The position numbers and the translations under genes are program-made. DNA of 64,000 bases from JAVMKJ01 sp031732855 (GTDB lineage: Bacteria > Pseudomonadota > Gammaproteobacteria > Competibacterales > Competibacteraceae), in the NCBI GenBank assembly GCA_031732855.1, contig JAVMKJ010000112.1, positions 1 through 64,000 on the forward strand, in the 5' to 3' direction. Positions 62,189 to 64,000 of this stretch are shown piece by piece. The notes beneath the pieces are model-generated. The model was given only the letters and a program-made list of their open reading frames with translations, searched no databases and was not told the DNA's origin. Positions within the stretch are counted from its first letter, which is position 1; every line of letters starts with the position of its first letter.

Positions 62189-63910
62189 ATGTCCGCATCG
62201 ATTCAGAATCCGGCAGAACAGTTGCAGCAGGCGGCTCTGGCGCTGGACGCGGTCCAGAAAGCGCTTGATTACTCGCTGGCGGACTTGAAGGAACGCTCCC
62301 AAAAGGCCGATGGCAGAATCTCCGCCGCCCTGCTCGACCAGCATCAACTGGTGAGCTACGACCTGGCGCTGTCCTGCGCCGAGGTTACCGGCGCCCGTTT
62401 CGCCCTCGACTACGCCAAACGGGCGCGGGCGGCGGGCGGCGGTTCGGCCGGCGAACTGACTCTGGAGGAACGCTTCGCCCTGCTGTTCATCGCCGAGGCC
62501 CTTCAGGCCGTCCGCAATCGCTTGAGCTCCCGTCCGACCGATTTCGGGCTGAACGACGACTGGCTGAGCGCCACCGTCGATTATCCGGCGGTGCGGCAAT
62601 TCTGTCTGGCGCAGTTGCCGGCGGCGCGGGTGGCCGAACTGGGGCAGTTGATGCGCGCTCAGGATGGCGTGACCGGTGCCTATCTGCTGGACGACCATCA
62701 CGAGATGATGCGCGAGCAATTCCGGCGCGTCGCCGAGGAAGTGGTGATGCCGCTGGCCGAGGAAATCCACCGTCACGATCTCGACATTCCCGACGCCATT
62801 CTCGATCAGGTCAAGGATATGGGCTGTTTCGGTATTTCCATCCCGGAACGCTTCGGCGGCATCCAGAGCGACGAGCAGGAAGACAACCTGGGCATGATCG
62901 TGGTGACCGAGGAACTGACGCGCGGCTCGCTGGGCGCGGCGGGCAGCCTGATTACCCGACCGGAGATTCTGTCCAAGGCGCTCCTCAAGGGCGGCACCGA
63001 GGAACAGAAGAATAAATGGCTGCCGCAACTGGCTTCGGGCGATCTGTTGTGCGCGGTGGCGGTCACCGAGCCGAATTACGGTTCCGACGTGGCCAACATG
63101 CGGCTCAAGGCGACCAAGACCGATGGCGGCTGGCTGCTCAACGGCGCCAAAACCTGGTGTACCTTCGGCGGCAAGGCGGGTGTATTGCTGATCCTGGCCC
63201 GCACCAATCCCGATATTTCGCTGGGTCATCGCGGCCTGTCGATGTTCCTGCTGGAGAAGCCGAGCACGCCCGGCCATACCATCGAATTCGTGCAAGAGAG
63301 CGGTGGCAAGCTGAGCGGCAAGGCGATTTCCACCATCGGCTATCGCGGCATGCACTCCTTCGATTTGTTTTTCGACAACGTGTTCGTGCCGGACGAGAAC
63401 ATGCTGGGCGGACCGAAGGGCGAGGGAAAGGGCTTCTACTTTACCATGGCCGGTTTCGCCGGCGGGCGCATCCAGACCGCCGCCCGCGCCGTGGGCCTCA
63501 TGCAGGCGGCCTACGAGAAGGCGCTGAGCTACGCCCAGGAGCGCATCGTGTTCGGCTATCCCATCGGCGATTATCAGTTGACCCAGATCAAGCTGGCGCG
63601 GATGGCGACCTATCTGGCGATCGGCCGCCAGTTCACCTACTCGGTGGGCCGCTTGATGGATAAAGGCGAGGGCGACATGGAAGCCAGCATGGTCAAGTTC
63701 TTTACCTGCAAGACCGCCGAATGGGTGACTCGCGAAGCCTTGCAGATTCATGGCGGGATGGGCTATGCCGAGGAAACCCCGGTCAGCCGGTATTTCATCG
63801 ATGCGCGGGTGTTGTCGATCTTCGAGGGCGCGGAGGAAACGTTGGCGCTCAAGGTGATCGCGCGTTCGCTGGTGGACAACGCCAAGGCCAAGGCGGAAGT
63901 GGGAGGCTGA
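62189..63910 (+). CDS. Acyl-CoA dehydrogenase, (2S)-methylsuccinyl-CoA dehydrogenase-like
   Basis: 573 aa. An N-terminal helical extension of about 170 residues precedes a normal acyl-CoA dehydrogenase domain. Similar segments to methylsuccinyl-CoA dehydrogenase of the ethylmalonyl-CoA pathway are IGYRGMHSFDLFFDNVFV, RIQTAARAVGLMQAAYE, LQIHGGMGYAEETPVSRY and ARVLSIFEGAEE. FAD-binding patterns (AVTEPNYGSD, KTWCTFGG) are intact. This would link to C3/C2 assimilation or propionyl-CoA chemistry in a PHA-storing cell. The exact substrate is uncertain. GAGGTA precedes the ATG. Confidence 0.78.
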   Translation: MSASIQNPAEQLQQAALALDAVQKALDYSLADLKERSQKADGRISAALLDQHQLVSYDLALSCAEVTGARFALDYAKRARAAGGGSAGELTLEERFALLFIAEALQAVRNRLSSRPTDFGLNDDWLSATVDYPAVRQFCLAQLPAARVAELGQLMRAQDGVTGAYLLDDHHEMMREQFRRVAEEVVMPLAEEIHRHDLDIPDAILDQVKDMGCFGISIPERFGGIQSDEQEDNLGMIVVTEELTRGSLGAAGSLITRPEILSKALLKGGTEEQKNKWLPQLASGDLLCAVAVTEPNYGSDVANMRLKATKTDGGWLLNGAKTWCTFGGKAGVLLILARTNPDISLGHRGLSMFLLEKPSTPGHTIEFVQESGGKLSGKAISTIGYRGMHSFDLFFDNVFVPDENMLGGPKGEGKGFYFTMAGFAGGRIQTAARAVGLMQAAYEKALSYAQERIVFGYPIGDYQLTQIKLARMATYLAIGRQFTYSVGRLMDKGEGDMEASMVKFFTCKTAEWVTREALQIHGGMGYAEETPVSRYFIDARVLSIFEGAEETLALKVIARSLVDNAKAKAEVGG

Positions 63911-63913
63911 GCC

Positions 63914-64000
63914 ATGAGTTTCTCGATGCGATTGAGCGAGCAGACCGAAGTCGCCGGTTCGGTGGCGGTCAATCTGGAATGGGCGCGGCGGCCGCAGTAC
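63914..64000 (+). CDS. Partial gene at window end
   Basis: The first 29 codons of a gene starting 3 nt after the dehydrogenase stop codon, therefore likely co-transcribed. It begins MSFSMRLSEQTEVAG and is cut by the window edge. No family can be assigned from this length. Confidence 0.5.
   Translation, partial: MSFSMRLSEQTEVAGSVAVNLEWARRPQY

Overview
The window is GC-rich, densely coding chromosomal DNA of a heterotrophic gammaproteobacterium. Gammaproteobacterial markers include an Rsd/AlgQ-family sigma-factor regulator, BepA, Lnt-CorC-YbeY, DeaD with a DbpA-type RNA-binding domain, a TsaB homologue and a SlyB-like lipoprotein. A complete class III polyhydroxyalkanoate locus (phaE-phaC facing phaR-phaB-phaA) and a methylsuccinyl-CoA dehydrogenase-like enzyme point to a PHA-accumulating lineage. 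A Competibacteraceae-like organism fits best, but this is inference from gene content and no rRNA is present to confirm it.

Layout. 0.1-8.7 kb: an AAA-ATPase-like/PD-(D/E)XK protein, sbcD-sbcC, and two tandem DUF2157-type membrane proteins. 8.8-15.7 kb: a membrane polyferredoxin, the nickel-pincer cofactor genes larC and larB with a small lipoprotein gene between them on the other strand, and polA. 15.8-23.7 kb: a defence island on the plus strand, mntA-hepT-mod-DUF1016 nuclease-res joined by short overlaps, followed by a DUF262/DUF1524 (GmrSD-like) gene. 23.9-30.4 kb: tusA, bepA and the PHA genes. 30.4-35.8 kb: a phytase-like esterase, a PaaK-like CoA ligase with an ACT protein, an AI-2E family permease, a CDP-alcohol phosphatidyltransferase and a zinc-ribbon protein. 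35.8-36.0 kb: a candidate small RNA ending in an intrinsic terminator. 36-47.7 kb: a lytic transglycosylase, lnt-corC-ybeY, a membrane-bound spermidine-synthase-like protein, an exported Pcm, DUF2062, deaD, tsaB, rsd and a radical SAM gene. 47.8-52.4 kb: an accessory patch with a solitary DNA methyltransferase, a truncated yjbQ remnant, two decayed copies of an AfsR/MalT-like regulator, and an intact hicAB module between them. 52.8-64 kb: a thioesterase, two DUF697-type GTPases, DUF3301, a permease, a SlyB-like lipoprotein, an uncharacterised protein, a secreted subtilase with C-terminal repeats, the acyl-CoA dehydrogenase, and a gene cut by the window end.

The most unusual themes are three. 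First, short GC-rich palindromes sit in frame inside four genes (polyferredoxin, polA, mod, DUF1016 nuclease), always in linkers, so this genome tolerates mobile palindromes in coding DNA. Second, a HepT/MntA pair is translationally coupled to a type III restriction system that carries an extra nuclease, and this HepT has Asn where the RX4HXY catalytic His should be. Third, an intact hicAB module with a near-perfect palindromic operator lies between two homologous pseudogene tails. No tRNA, rRNA, CRISPR array or intact insertion sequence was recognised.
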